64,000 nucleotides of DNA from Flavobacterium sp. 1 (GCF_002797935.1 NZ_PGER01000001.1:2666001-2730000); one strand, 5' to 3'. Positions 1-9,359 are shown, numbered from the stretch's first letter. Notes: generated by a model not told the origin, from the sequence alone. Numbers and translations: made by a program.

Positions 1-919
1 CAACATCAAAGACTTCGATAAATGCGTTACCAATGGCTTTTCTTTTTAATTCTGGATCACTAACTCCGGCTAAGGCATCATAAAAACGCTGAGAAGCATC
101 TACTCCTTTTACGTTCAGTCCCATTCCTTCGTATTGATCTAAAACGCTTTGGAATTCATTTTTGCGAAGCAATCCGTTATTTACGAAAATACAATACAAG
201 TTTTTTCCAATCGCTTTATGCAATAAAACAGCAGCTACTGTTGAATCTACACCTCCTGAGAGACCCAAAACAACTTTGTCGTTTCCGATTTTTTCTTTCA
301 TTTCAGCCACGATTTCTTCAACGAAAGCATTTGGCGTGAAATTTTGAGGAACCTCAGCAATTTTTACTAAAAAGTTCTCCAACATTTTTGAACCATCAGT
401 AGAGTGAAAAACTTCTGGATGGTATTGAATAGCATAAGTAGTTTCTCCTTCTATTTTGTAAGCAGCATATTCCACATCATGTGTGCTTGCCAATTTTACT
501 CCGTTAGCAGGCAATGCTTTAATACTATCGCTATGGCTCATCCAAACCTGGCTGTTTTCAGAAACACCCTCAAAGAACGTTTCGTCTTCCTTAATATAGG
601 ACAAATTCGCTCTACCATATTCTCTGGTGTTTGAAGCCGCAACTTCACCACCACTAAAATGGGCTAGGTATTGCGCTCCGTAACAAACGGCAAGCATTGG
701 TAGTTTACCTCTAATTTGTGATAAATCCGGATGTGGTGCATCATCTCCTCTAACAGAAAATGGGCTTCCTCCAAGAATTACGGCTTTATAACTTGATAAA
801 TCACTCGGAAAATGATTGTAAGGAAAAATTTCGCAGAATATATTTAATTCGCGAACTCTACGCGCAATAAGCTGTGTATATTGCGATCCGAAATCTAAAA
901 TAAGTACGTTGTGTTGCAT
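1..919 (-). CDS. guaA: GMP synthase (glutamine-hydrolysing), 3' end cut by window edge
   Basis: Converts XMP to GMP with ATP and glutamine, the last step of guanine nucleotide synthesis in the cytoplasm. The reverse strand reads open from an ATG at 919 to the window edge, giving about 306 residues. The N-terminal class I glutamine amidotransferase domain shows the nucleophile motif AVCYGAQ and the catalytic His/Glu motif YHPEVF. It is followed by the ATP-pyrophosphatase P-loop GLSGGVDS and the motif FVNNGLLRK. The C-terminal dimerisation domain lies outside the window. The family is about 510 residues, so roughly 60% is present. There are no close upstream neighbours on this strand. Identification is firm; only the missing 3' end is unknown. 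Confidence 0.96.
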   Translation of the reverse strand, partial: MQHNVLILDFGSQYTQLIARRVRELNIFCEIFPYNHFPSDLSSYKAVILGGSPFSVRGDDAPHPDLSQIRGKLPMLAVCYGAQYLAHFSGGEVAASNTREYGRANLSYIKEDETFFEGVSENSQVWMSHSDSIKALPANGVKLASTHDVEYAAYKIEGETTYAIQYHPEVFHSTDGSKMLENFLVKIAEVPQNFTPNAFVEEIVAEMKEKIGNDKVVLGLSGGVDSTVAAVLLHKAIGKNLYCIFVNNGLLRKNEFQSVLDQYEGMGLNVKGVDASQRFYDALAGVSDPELKRKAIGNAFIEVFDV

Positions 920-1239
920 GCGCAAAAATACTTTATATATTCGGAATTGAAAAATGGTATTTTGAAAAATTTCTATTTTATTTTTATCCAATAACTTTCA
1001 TTCATTTTAGCCCAATGAATTAAATAAATTCAAAAAAATCAGTCAAAAAAACAATAATTATCAAGGTTAAAAGGGTCTTGAAACAAACAGATAATATTCT
1101 GTCTTATAATTCTAAAATAAATCGCCGTTTACATTCAGTCGCTTTTTATTTAATACTAATTCTAACATTAGCCCGTTAAAGTAAGTAACAGAACCTCTAT
1201 GGATGCTGTTAAAAAAGCTCAAATCTTAATTTTTTAAAA
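920..1239. other. Intergenic region between guaA and a lipoprotein gene
   Basis: About 320 bases of AT-rich sequence between divergent genes. It must hold both promoters, but I could not identify a clear TAnnTTTG box for either. No RNA structure or repeat was recognised. Confidence 0.5.
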
Positions 1240-1773
1240 ATGAAAACAAAAAAAATCACAATTTTAACAATGGCAATTTTATGCCTATTTGCTGTTTCAT
1301 GCAGTGAAGTGGATAAATTACTGACTTTCACAATTTCTAATGAAACCACATTCAAAATTAATAACGGACTATCAATAAACACACCGTTCGATGTAGCAAC
1401 TCCAGATGTTACGACCAATTCGTCAGCCGAATTCAAGAATAATAATACTGATGCAGATTTGGTTAAAGATGTAACACTGAAAGAAATAAAACTGAGCATT
1501 ACAAGCCCTGCAGATAAAACATTCAGTTTTCTAAAATCAGTTCACATGTATATTTCTACAACTGCAGATGACGAAATTGAATTAGCGTTTCTCGATAATA
1601 TCAATTCATCCGCAAATACAATCAGCCTAACCTGCACATCTCAAAAACTAGATAAATACATTAAAGCTTCCAGTTATAAAATACGAACCAAAGTAATAAC
1701 AAAAGAAACTGTTACCCAAGATATAGAGGTAAAAGCAAATATGAAATTCAAAGTAACAGCAGATCCTTTTTAA
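1240..1773 (+). CDS. Hypothetical lipoprotein
   Basis: A 177-residue protein of unknown function. It begins with a short basic segment, a hydrophobic stretch and a lipobox ending in AVSC (Cys about residue 21), so it should be lipid-anchored at the envelope. The mature part is Thr/Ser/Asn rich with alternating hydrophobic residues, which suggests a beta-sandwich; no catalytic motif is visible. It stands alone, convergent with the secreted-protein gene at 1788, with only 14 bases between the stops. The reading frame and signal are convincing; the function is not known. Confidence 0.8.
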   Translation: MKTKKITILTMAILCLFAVSCSEVDKLLTFTISNETTFKINNGLSINTPFDVATPDVTTNSSAEFKNNNTDADLVKDVTLKEIKLSITSPADKTFSFLKSVHMYISTTADDEIELAFLDNINSSANTISLTCTSQKLDKYIKASSYKIRTKVITKETVTQDIEVKANMKFKVTADPF

Positions 1774-1787
1774 GTAAAAACAGCCAG

Positions 1788-2468
1788 TTATTCTTTAACA
1801 ATAATAATAGTAGCTTTAAATCCGGTTCCTAAATTCCATTCACTAGCCGAAATTAAATTCTTTTTATCATCATAAACTTTGAATTCGGCTGTGTTGGGAC
1901 CTGAATCCCCCTGATTTAATGCTTCAAAATCAATCTTGTTAAATCCTTTTTTCAGCGTGATTTCAAAACCTTTAAAATTACTGTCCAAATACACTTGAGA
2001 TTGTATAATTACTCCGTTTAGATACACCCGAATCAAATCACCGTCGACATATTGGGCATCCCTGTACATAACTGTGGCTGCATTGGCAGTGGATTTAAAA
2101 GTTCCTAAATTTTGATTACGGCGATAAGCCAATCCTTCTTGCCGGTCAGTTCTTTTATTCAGTCTGTCTTTCACTTCATCTCCAGGATTGATAAACTCAT
2201 TCTTGGGAATCATTGACATTTCACTTTTGGTTTTTACCTTATAATCGTCAACTGGATTCGGAGGCGATTGAATTATATTTGGGCTTTTATAAACATTTGG
2301 AGGAATAATTACAGGAACATTTGGATTCGTTGGCGGTATGTCCATCTTTTCTGGTTTGGGTTTGATATTTGCAGGGGGAATCCCTTTAAACTTACCCCCA
2401 AACTCTACTTGAGCCTGCGAACAAGTTATAAAACCTATTAGAAAAATAAATAAATATATCTGCCTCAT
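1788..2468 (-). CDS. Secreted hypothetical protein with Pro-rich linker
   Basis: The ATG at 2468 gives a 226-residue protein starting with a clean signal peptide (MRQIYLFIFLIGF, cleavage near SQAQ). A further 14 codons upstream are open but would precede the signal with non-signal sequence, so the internal start is preferred. The first 60 mature residues are rich in Pro, Lys and Asn (PPTNPNVPVIIPP), typical of an extended linker. The last 110 residues (from about LGTFKSTANA) look like a beta-rich domain with a conserved-looking MYRDAQYVDGD segment. No enzyme motif is seen. Probably periplasmic or surface exposed. Confidence 0.8.
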   Translation of the reverse strand: MRQIYLFIFLIGFITCSQAQVEFGGKFKGIPPANIKPKPEKMDIPPTNPNVPVIIPPNVYKSPNIIQSPPNPVDDYKVKTKSEMSMIPKNEFINPGDEVKDRLNKRTDRQEGLAYRRNQNLGTFKSTANAATVMYRDAQYVDGDLIRVYLNGVIIQSQVYLDSNFKGFEITLKKGFNKIDFEALNQGDSGPNTAEFKVYDDKKNLISASEWNLGTGFKATIIIVKE

Positions 2469-2644
2469 AATATTAAAAAAGTAGGTTTTTTGCCTTAAAA
2501 CATATTCCAAAAATAAAAAAACAATACTTATAGAATCACAAAACTAACATAATTTATTTTTGCAGAGCTGTTAAGAAATTCTAAATCCTTAAGTTCTGTC
2601 ATTATTTTTTGAAGCAGAAACACTAGCCATTTTTGGTTATATGG

Positions 2645-2716
2645 TTCCTGCTCTTCGCTAAATCTTTTTATTTTTAAAGGAAAAATAAAAAGGATATCGC
2701 TTCGATCAGGGCTAAA
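2645..2716. repeat. Hairpin-forming dispersed element, copy 1
   Basis: An inverted repeat with arms CTTTTTATTTTT and AAAAATAAAAAG, flanked on one side by TTCCTGCTCTTCGCTAA and on the other by GATATCGCTTCGATCAGG. The same layout recurs at 53889-53972. It lies in the gap between the secreted protein and the RidA-like gene. A weak 70-codon reverse-strand ORF crosses it and is considered spurious. Confidence 0.6.
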
Positions 2717-2740
2717 GGGAAACATGATGCTTTTTTGCAA

Positions 2741-3031
2741 TTAATTATACAATTTGATTTTTTTTTACCACTAAGGCATTAAGATTCATTAAGCATTATG
2801 TCTAAACAAACTTCATACAAGCTTAGGTTTTTATGTAAGTAATCCGAATAAATTAAAAATATCTCTACGATTTTGTGATAAAAAGCCCAATTCAATCACA
2901 ATAATACAACTGTCCCAAAAGTGACTCTTTTTTTAATTCTAATTTTTATAAATTCGCGCTTTAATCGAAATTCATCTATAATTTAGAATAACGCATTAAA
3001 CAGCAATTAACAAACTTAAAAAAACTAAATA
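2741..3031. other. Intergenic region upstream of the RidA-like gene
   Basis: About 290 AT-rich bases with no ORF. A partial -7-like box (TATAATTTAG, about 2980) precedes the downstream gene. Nothing else was recognised. Confidence 0.4.
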
Positions 3032-3418
3032 ATGAAAAGAGAAAACATCTTAACCGGATCGCCTTGGGAAGACAAAATGGGATATTGTCGCGCAGTACGC
3101 ATCGGAAATATCATCGAAGTATCCGGAACTGTTGCCATAGTAGATGGTGAAAAAGTAAAAGCAGATGATGCTCACGCACAAACTTTAAACATTCTTGAAA
3201 GAGTCGAAAAAGTATTGGAAGATCTTAATGTGGGAATGAAAGATGTAATCCGCACTCGAATTTTTACAACAGATGTATCAACATTTGAAGCGGTTGCAAC
3301 TGCACATGCTACTTTCTTTAAAGACATCAAGCCAACAACAGGATTTTACGGCATTAACCAATTGGTTGCTCCAGAATATTTAGTTGAAATTGAATTTACT
3401 GCAATTGCATCGGAATAA
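3032..3418 (+). CDS. RidA/YjgF-family protein lacking the usual arginine
   Basis: A 128-residue protein of the YjgF/YER057c/UK114 fold, the standard family length. The N-terminal half has the typical VRIGNIIEVSGTVA strand pattern, and the C-terminal signature region ends with VEIEFTAIA. Canonical RidA enzymes hydrolyse reactive enamine/imine intermediates from PLP enzymes using an Arg in a P-x-R-x-C segment. Here the equivalent segment reads KPTTGFYG, so Arg is replaced by Thr. It may therefore be a non-deaminase member of the family. It ends 55 bases before the CLC gene, same strand, and could be co-transcribed. Confidence 0.88.
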   Translation: MKRENILTGSPWEDKMGYCRAVRIGNIIEVSGTVAIVDGEKVKADDAHAQTLNILERVEKVLEDLNVGMKDVIRTRIFTTDVSTFEAVATAHATFFKDIKPTTGFYGINQLVAPEYLVEIEFTAIASE

Positions 3419-3473
3419 TTCTAAAAAATACTATAAATTGCAACACTTATTAGCTTAAAAAGTATTGCAGTTA

Positions 3474-4730
3474 ATGGATTTTCAAAAAATAAAACAAATA
3501 ATGCTTATCACACTCAAATGGTTTTTCATTTGCTGTCTGATAGGCATTTTTTCTGGATCAGCATCAGCCTTGTTTTTAGTCTCATTAGAATTTGTAACCC
3601 AAATCAGAATTCAAAATACTTGGATTATTTGGCTCCTGCCCTTTGGAGGATTACTTATTGGATATCTTTACTTTATATCAGATTCCAAAATTACAAAAGG
3701 GAACAATCTCCTTTTAGAAGAATACAACAAACCCGAAAAAAGGATTCCTTTTATGATGGCTCCGTTGGTTCTTTTGGGTACATTAATCACTCATCTGTTT
3801 GGAGGATCGGCAGGAAGAGAAGGAACAGCAGTACAGATGGGAGGTGCAATCGCTGATGTCTGCTCCTCAATTTTCAAACTCAATCATTCAGAAAAGAGAA
3901 TCCTAATCATTCTGGGAATCAGTGCTGGTTTTGCATCCGTTTTTGGAACTCCATTAGCTGGAGCAATTTTTGCCTTGGAAATTGTCTTTTTCAGCAGAAT
4001 TAATTTCAAAAGTGCTGTATTGTCTTTTGCTGTAGCCTACATCGCATATTTTACGGTTGAATTCTGGAAAATAAAGCACACTCATTACAATATTCCTGCA
4101 GTTCCCGACATGAATTTTACTGCTTTCTTTTGGATAATTATCGTGAGCATTTTATTTGGATTTACTGCGTTGCTTTTTTCCCGAAGCACCCATTTTTGGG
4201 GAAAATTATTTTCGAAAAACATAAAATACCCTCCATTAAGACCTTTCATTGGTGGAACCATTTTGGCAGTTGCTATTTATTTTATTGGCACCACAAAATA
4301 TATAGGACTGGGAGTTCCCATGATTGTTGAAGCTTTTACTGTTCCTAATGCACCGTTTGATTTTCTTTTAAAAATACTTTTTACAGGTTTTACACTTGGA
4401 GCCGGATTTAAAGGTGGTGAAGTTACCCCGCTTTTTTTTGTGGGCGCAACCTTGGGAAGTGCTCTATCCGTTTGTGTTCCTCTGCCAATAGCTTTATTGG
4501 CCGGAATGGGATTTGTGGCTGTTTTTTCGGGGGCAACCCACACTCCTATTGCCTGCACTATTATGGGGATGGAGCTTTTTGGAATTAATTGTGGCGTTTA
4601 TATTGGAATTGCCTGCATCATCGCTTACTTTTTTTCGGGAAATGTCGGGATTTACAAATCGCAAATTGTGAAAGGTCCTAAATCTATTTTGTACCAAAAC
4701 ATTAGAAAAAAAGGATTGAAATACCTCTAA
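3474..4730 (+). CDS. CLC-family antiporter, probably fluoride-type (CLC-F)
   Basis: A 418-residue polytopic membrane protein of the CLC chloride channel/antiporter family, with about ten hydrophobic segments. The classical Ser motif GSGIP is replaced by KGNN, the GREGP motif reads GSAGREGT (external gating Glu retained), and the GIFAP motif reads GGEVTPLFF. As I recall the family, these substitutions mark the CLC-F branch, which exchanges fluoride for protons and protects against fluoride toxicity. A TTG nine bases upstream is open, but the ATG at 3474 is the more likely start. I saw no fluoride riboswitch in the 55-base gap upstream. Family assignment is strong; ion specificity is inferred from motifs. 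Confidence 0.85.
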   Translation: MDFQKIKQIMLITLKWFFICCLIGIFSGSASALFLVSLEFVTQIRIQNTWIIWLLPFGGLLIGYLYFISDSKITKGNNLLLEEYNKPEKRIPFMMAPLVLLGTLITHLFGGSAGREGTAVQMGGAIADVCSSIFKLNHSEKRILIILGISAGFASVFGTPLAGAIFALEIVFFSRINFKSAVLSFAVAYIAYFTVEFWKIKHTHYNIPAVPDMNFTAFFWIIIVSILFGFTALLFSRSTHFWGKLFSKNIKYPPLRPFIGGTILAVAIYFIGTTKYIGLGVPMIVEAFTVPNAPFDFLLKILFTGFTLGAGFKGGEVTPLFFVGATLGSALSVCVPLPIALLAGMGFVAVFSGATHTPIACTIMGMELFGINCGVYIGIACIIAYFFSGNVGIYKSQIVKGPKSILYQNIRKKGLKYL

Positions 4731-4796
4731 CCTATATTTCTTTATAATTTCTTAAAAGTTTTCAACTATTACTTAAAAAATGTAATTTCGCAGACT

Positions 4797-5801
4797 ATGA
4801 ATATACAAGACATACAAGCGATACAGTTGTTATTATCAACGCCAAAAAAGATTGCCATAATTCCGCATAGAGGTCCAGACGGAGACGCCATGGGTTCAAC
4901 ATTAGCATTATATCATTTTTTGCTAAAAAATAGTCACTATCCAACAGTGATTTCTCCAAATGATTTTCCAGATTTTCTAGCTTGGATGCCAGGCTCTGAA
5001 ACAGTTAAAATATATGAAAAAGACAAAGAAAACTGCACCAAAATCCTAGAGAATGCAGAACTTATTTTTACTTTAGATTTTAATGCGCTTCACAGAGTGG
5101 GCGAAATGGAGCAGGTTTTAGAAAAACTTTCTGCACCGTTTATCATGATCGATCATCATCAAAAACCGGATAATTATGCAGCTTATACCTATTCGGATGT
5201 TGCTTTTGGGTCAACCTGTGAAATGATTTATAACTTCATTTCTTTTTTGGATAAAAAACAAGATTTAGACAAAACGATTGCAACCTGCATCTACACTGGA
5301 ATATTAACAGATTCCGGTTCGTTCCGCTTTCCAAAAACCACAGGAACAACACACAGAATCGTAGCAGAATTAATTGACCTTGGAGTCGAAAACACATTAA
5401 TTCCTGCTTTATTGTTTGATAATAGTTCTTATAACCGCCTGCAGCTGTTAGGTCGCGCTTTGCAGAATATGAAAGTTATGATGAATCATAAAACGTCATA
5501 CACTGCATTAACACAAGAGGAATTAAACAGTTTTGATTATATAAAAGGAGATACCGAAGGTATTGTTAATTATGGTTTAAGCATAAAAGGCATTGTATTC
5601 ACAGCCATTTTTATCGAAAACAAAGAAGAAGGAATTATCAAAATTTCTTTCCGCTCTCAAGGGGATTTCGATGTAAATCAATTTGCCAGAGATCATTTTC
5701 AAGGAGGCGGACACAGTAACGCAGCTGGAGGAAAATCGGAAGTTTCTATGGAAGAAACCATCAATAAATTTGAAAGTTTAGTACAAAATTTAAAAATATA
5801 G
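4797..5801 (+). CDS. nrnA: DHH-family oligoribonuclease / pAp phosphatase (NrnA-like)
   Basis: A 334-residue cytoplasmic DHH/DHHA1 phosphoesterase. The family degrades short oligoribonucleotides and, in many members, 3'-phosphoadenosine 5'-phosphate. Visible metal-binding motifs are HRGPDGDAMGS (His24, Asp28, Asp30), LDFNALHR (Asp94) and IDHHQKP (DHH at 119-121). The C-terminal DHHA1 signature is GGGHSNAAGG (about 307-316). Length matches the family. Only 5 bases separate its stop from gldI, so they form an operon. A -7-like TAATTTCG sits about 15 bases before the ATG. Confidence 0.93.
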   Translation: MNIQDIQAIQLLLSTPKKIAIIPHRGPDGDAMGSTLALYHFLLKNSHYPTVISPNDFPDFLAWMPGSETVKIYEKDKENCTKILENAELIFTLDFNALHRVGEMEQVLEKLSAPFIMIDHHQKPDNYAAYTYSDVAFGSTCEMIYNFISFLDKKQDLDKTIATCIYTGILTDSGSFRFPKTTGTTHRIVAELIDLGVENTLIPALLFDNSSYNRLQLLGRALQNMKVMMNHKTSYTALTQEELNSFDYIKGDTEGIVNYGLSIKGIVFTAIFIENKEEGIIKISFRSQGDFDVNQFARDHFQGGGHSNAAGGKSEVSMEETINKFESLVQNLKI

Positions 5802-5806
5802 CCCCT

Positions 5807-6448
5807 ATGAATTATTTTAAAGTATTATTAATTGTGTTTTTCTCTGCATTTTTGGCATCAAGCTGCAAACAGCCTCAAGAAGCGAGAAAACCTATTTCGC
5901 ATTCATCAGGAAGCTTCATGAAACAATCAATTGCTAGAAATAAAAAAATGATAGCAAATGAGGAAGACCAAATTGAAGCTGTGATTAAGAATGACCCGAC
6001 CAAACAGTACATTGCGTCCAAAAAAGGATATTGGTATTATTATGAGACTAGAAATCTTAATGACACCCTTAATCCAAAGAAAGGAGATATTGCATTATTT
6101 GATTATGAAATAAAAGATTTGAATGGAAATATTATTTATTCACAAGAAGAGTTAGAGCCTCAAATCTACAAAGTCGACAAACAGGAAATCATGATGGGAT
6201 TGAGAGACGGAATCAAATTAATGCGAAAAAAAGAAAAAGTACACTTTCTTTTCACTTCACACATGGGATATGGATATCATGGAGACAATAACAAAATAGG
6301 AACTAACCAGCCTTTATTCTGTACTGTAACCCTCAATGATTTCATGCCCGAAGCAGAATATAACAAACAAATACAGCCAATAACAGCAACTGTCCCAAAA
6401 GTAAATGCACCCGTAAAATCTAACATAAAAGATACCTTAACAAATTAA
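5807..6448 (+). CDS. gldI: Gliding motility lipoprotein GldI, FKBP-like
   Basis: A 213-residue lipoprotein with lipobox ending in ASSC (Cys about residue 20) and an FKBP-type peptidyl-prolyl isomerase fold in the C-terminal half (KKGDIALFDYEIKDLNG, then RKKEKVHFLFTSHMGYGYHG). In flavobacteria GldI is needed for gliding and the associated type IX secretion machinery, probably as a periplasmic or outer-membrane chaperone. It sits between nrnA and two further FKBP-containing isomerases, all on the same strand with very short gaps, so the four genes likely form a folding/secretion operon. Assignment rests on sequence and locus and is strong. Confidence 0.9.
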   Translation: MNYFKVLLIVFFSAFLASSCKQPQEARKPISHSSGSFMKQSIARNKKMIANEEDQIEAVIKNDPTKQYIASKKGYWYYYETRNLNDTLNPKKGDIALFDYEIKDLNGNIIYSQEELEPQIYKVDKQEIMMGLRDGIKLMRKKEKVHFLFTSHMGYGYHGDNNKIGTNQPLFCTVTLNDFMPEAEYNKQIQPITATVPKVNAPVKSNIKDTLTN

Positions 6449-6460
6449 AAAGAATTCAGA

Positions 6461-7585
6461 ATGAAAAGAAATGTTTTATTTGTGCTGTTGCTTATTACAG
6501 CTTTGATTTCCTGCAACAAAGAACACAACAATTTACCAGATGGTTTATATGCCGAAATTGAGACCAACAAAGGCAGCATCATACTAGAATTAGATTATAA
6601 AAAAGCGCCAGTAACTGTTGCTAATTTTATCACATTGGCAGAAGGTGAAAACGAGTTTGTTGTAAATGACACTCTAAAAGGAAAACCATTTTTTAATGGA
6701 TTAAAATTTCACAGGGTAATTAAAGATTTTATGATACAAACCGGTGATCCTTTAAGAACAGGGTCTGGAGATACTGGCTATAAATTCAAAGATGAGTTTT
6801 CTGATTTGAGATTTGATAAAGGAGGAATTTTGGCAATGGCAAATAACGGTCCTGGAACAAACAGCAGTCAATTTTTTATCACCCATTTAGAGACTCCTTG
6901 GCTTGATGGAAAGCATACTATTTTTGGACATGTCGTAGATTATAACCTAGAAGTTGTCAATAAAATAGAGCAGGATGATTTTATAAAAAGCATAACCATT
7001 ATCAGAAATGGTGAAGATGCCAAAAAATTTGATGCCAAAAAAACTTTCTACGATTATTTCAAAATAGAATCAGAAATTCAAAAACAAAAAGTAGCGGCTG
7101 AGGCGGCTGCAAAAAAAGAATACGAAATCAAATATAAAGCAGTTTGCGATCAAAAATCAGCTTCATTTACAGCATTAAAAAACAAGGCTGTGAAAACTGC
7201 CACAGGACTTCAATATACAATTACTAGAAAAGGCAATGGTAAAAAGCCTGCTGTAGGATCTACCGTTTATATCCATTATGCCGGATTTTTAGAAAACGGT
7301 ACTTTATTTGATTCCAGTATTGAAAGTGTTTCTCAAACATTTGGTAAATTCGATCCGGCAAGAGCTGCGGCGAAACAATACATTCCAATTCCTTTTCAAA
7401 TAGGAAAAAAAGACGGTTTAATTCCAGGTTTTATAGAAGGTATCGAAAAAATGGCAATTGGAGACAAAGCTGTAATCTTCATTCCTTCACATCTTGCTTA
7501 TGGAGAAGCCGGAGCTGGGGATGTAATTCCGCCAAACACCAATATTATTTTCGAAATAGAATTAATGGATAAAATGCCTAATTAA
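6461..7585 (+). CDS. Cyclophilin-FKBP fusion peptidyl-prolyl isomerase, lipoprotein
   Basis: A 374-residue envelope isomerase carrying two unrelated PPIase folds. An SPII signal ends in LISC (Cys about 18). A cyclophilin domain (about 28-185) has FHRVIKDFMIQTGDP, MANNGPGTNSSQFFI and WLDGKHTIFG. A Lys/Ala-rich helical linker (about 195-240) follows, then an FKBP domain (about 245-374) with VYIHYAGFLENGTLFDSS and LAYGEAGAGDVIPPN. It starts 12 bases after gldI. It probably assists folding of exported proteins in the periplasm. The next gene is a paralogue of the same architecture. Confidence 0.92.
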   Translation: MKRNVLFVLLLITALISCNKEHNNLPDGLYAEIETNKGSIILELDYKKAPVTVANFITLAEGENEFVVNDTLKGKPFFNGLKFHRVIKDFMIQTGDPLRTGSGDTGYKFKDEFSDLRFDKGGILAMANNGPGTNSSQFFITHLETPWLDGKHTIFGHVVDYNLEVVNKIEQDDFIKSITIIRNGEDAKKFDAKKTFYDYFKIESEIQKQKVAAEAAAKKEYEIKYKAVCDQKSASFTALKNKAVKTATGLQYTITRKGNGKKPAVGSTVYIHYAGFLENGTLFDSSIESVSQTFGKFDPARAAAKQYIPIPFQIGKKDGLIPGFIEGIEKMAIGDKAVIFIPSHLAYGEAGAGDVIPPNTNIIFEIELMDKMPN

Positions 7586-7647
7586 AAAAGATATTGAACT
7601 ACTAAGAATCTAAGCAACTATTTTTCAACCTATAAATATTCTAAAAA

Positions 7648-8844
7648 ATGAAATCTAAAATCATATTATTACTCTTTTTAGGAGTATTCAATTTACATGC
7701 ACAAAATACTAAGAATAAAGCTGTATCAAAAAAACCTGTAGCCACAGCAGCAAAACCAGCCGTAGCTGCTGAAGGTATTTTTGCTACAATTGCAACCAAT
7801 AAAGGAAACATAACTGTTCAGTTATTTTATCAAAAAACACCTGTTACTGCAGCAAACTTTATAAGTCTGGCCGAAGGGAAAAACCCATTCGTAACTGTTG
7901 AAAGATTAAAAGGGAAACCTTTTTTTGATGGTTTAAAATTCCATAGGGTAATAAACGATTTCATGATACAGGGAGGAGATCCTGAAGGCAACGGTTCTGG
8001 CGGACCTGGTTATGATTTCAAAGATGAGTTTAATGATTCCAAATTTGACAAAGCAGGAATATTAGCTATGGCAAATTCTGGACCGGCAACTAATGGAAGC
8101 CAATTTTTCATTACGCATAAAGACACGCCTTGGCTTACAGGAAAACATACTATTTTTGGTCAGGTAACACAAGGAATGGGTATTGTTAACTCCATTGTTC
8201 AAGATGATGTTATCACAAAAATTACCATAACCAGAAAAGGAGATTTGGCTAAAAAATTTGATGCTGTAAAAGTATTCTCTGATTATTTTAACAATAAATC
8301 AGAAGATCAAAAAAAACAGGCAGCAATAGATGCCGAAAACAAGAAAAAACAAGCAGCTATTGATGCAGAAACCAAAAGAGTATATTTAGAAAAATATGCT
8401 CCTGTTATTAAAGCAAAAGTGGCTTATTTTGCAGCTGAAAAAGCCAAAGCTACCACTACTCCATCCGGATTAGCTTATACTGTAGTAACAAAAGGAAACG
8501 GCATTAAACCTGCTGACGGATCTACTTTCTACTTCCACTATGCCGGTTATTTTGAAGACGGAACACTTTTTGACAGCAGTTATGAAGAGGTAAGCAAAGC
8601 TTATGGAAAGTTTGATGAAAACAGAGCTGCTCAAAACGGCTACAAATCATTTCCATTTACAGCTGGAAAAAAAGAGGGCTTAATCCCGGGATTTTTAGAA
8701 GGAATTGCCACCATGTCTTATGGCGAAAAAACTATTCTGTTTATACCCTCCAATCTCGCTTATGGGGAGAGAGGTGCCGGAGGTGTGATTCCGCCAAATG
8801 CCTCTTTAATTTTCGAATTGGAAATGTTTGAAAAACAGCAATAA
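7648..8844 (+). CDS. Cyclophilin-FKBP fusion peptidyl-prolyl isomerase, secreted paralogue
   Basis: A 398-residue paralogue of the preceding gene with the same cyclophilin (FHRVINDFMIQGGDP, MANSGPATNGSQFFI) then FKBP (FYFHYAGYFEDGTLFDSS, LAYGERGAGGVIPPN) order. It differs at the N terminus: a type I signal peptide ending near LHAQ replaces the lipobox, so this copy should be soluble in the periplasm. The linker contains a short internal duplication (KKKQAAIDAE occurs in tandem). The gene follows by 62 bases and ends at a strong hairpin terminator. A tandem gene duplication with diverged localisation is the simplest explanation. Confidence 0.92.
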   Translation: MKSKIILLLFLGVFNLHAQNTKNKAVSKKPVATAAKPAVAAEGIFATIATNKGNITVQLFYQKTPVTAANFISLAEGKNPFVTVERLKGKPFFDGLKFHRVINDFMIQGGDPEGNGSGGPGYDFKDEFNDSKFDKAGILAMANSGPATNGSQFFITHKDTPWLTGKHTIFGQVTQGMGIVNSIVQDDVITKITITRKGDLAKKFDAVKVFSDYFNNKSEDQKKQAAIDAENKKKQAAIDAETKRVYLEKYAPVIKAKVAYFAAEKAKATTTPSGLAYTVVTKGNGIKPADGSTFYFHYAGYFEDGTLFDSSYEEVSKAYGKFDENRAAQNGYKSFPFTAGKKEGLIPGFLEGIATMSYGEKTILFIPSNLAYGERGAGGVIPPNASLIFELEMFEKQQ

Positions 8845-8862
8845 ATTTTAACTTCAGCATAA

Positions 8863-8899
8863 AAAAGCCACGATAAATATCTAATATATCGTGGCTTTT
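8863..8899. terminator. Bidirectional intrinsic terminator
   Basis: A 13-bp perfect stem (AAAAGCCACGATA with TATCGTGGCTTTT), A-rich on the left and T-rich on the right. It ends the nrnA-gldI-PPIase operon and could also end the convergent gene at 8923. Confidence 0.88.
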
Positions 8900-8922
8900 A
8901 TCTTTTTGAAAAAATCTGAAAA

Positions 8923-9359
8923 TTATTTTTTAAACTTCCATTCAAATTCATCTTTGCTGTTGATTATTGCTCCTATTTCAAATTTGACAACCTCATCAAA
9001 TTCGGTTTGAAAAATAATCCAATTCTCCTCATTAAAATAATTTTCGAAAGTATCAAACTCTTCTTGAGTAAATTTGGTAATTCCTTTTTGTGCCAGATCT
9101 TTTTGACATCACTTATTTTTTTGGCTATTATTTTGTTTCCGAATAATTCTAAATTAGGACTGGAAGCCACTAGATATCCTAATTTCAACTCTTCATCTTT
9201 GTAAAAAGTCATACGGATTTTAAGATTATTATAAACAAAAATCACATTATCGTCTTCGTCATTATAATTTTTATTTGGCTTACCATAAATGGCAATAACG
9301 TCATTTTGCTTCATTCCGAAAATGAGTTTATCAATACCGCTTTTAAGATTTATTTTCAT
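8923..9359 (-). pseudogene. Hypothetical protein gene with a one-base frameshift
   Basis: An intended product of about 145 residues of unknown function. From the ATG at 9359 the frame reads MKINLKSGIDKLIFGM and continues to KKISDVK. It then leaves the coding-like frame in a run of five T (plus strand, 9100-9104). Adding one base restores a sensible continuation (KDLAQKGITKFTQEEF, later DEFEWKFKK) ending at a stop at 8923. As given, the frame continues with unlikely sequence to 8973. The N-terminal part resembles small cytosolic proteins with a GKP loop, but I do not recognise the family. Could be a sequencing error. Confidence 0.72.

Noticed and set aside
2528..2740. 70-codon reverse ORF
   Set aside because: Runs through the hairpin repeat; the repeat explains the open frame.
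3419..3473. Fluoride riboswitch upstream of the CLC gene
   Set aside because: Only 55 bases, without the conserved GG-GATGG-type core.
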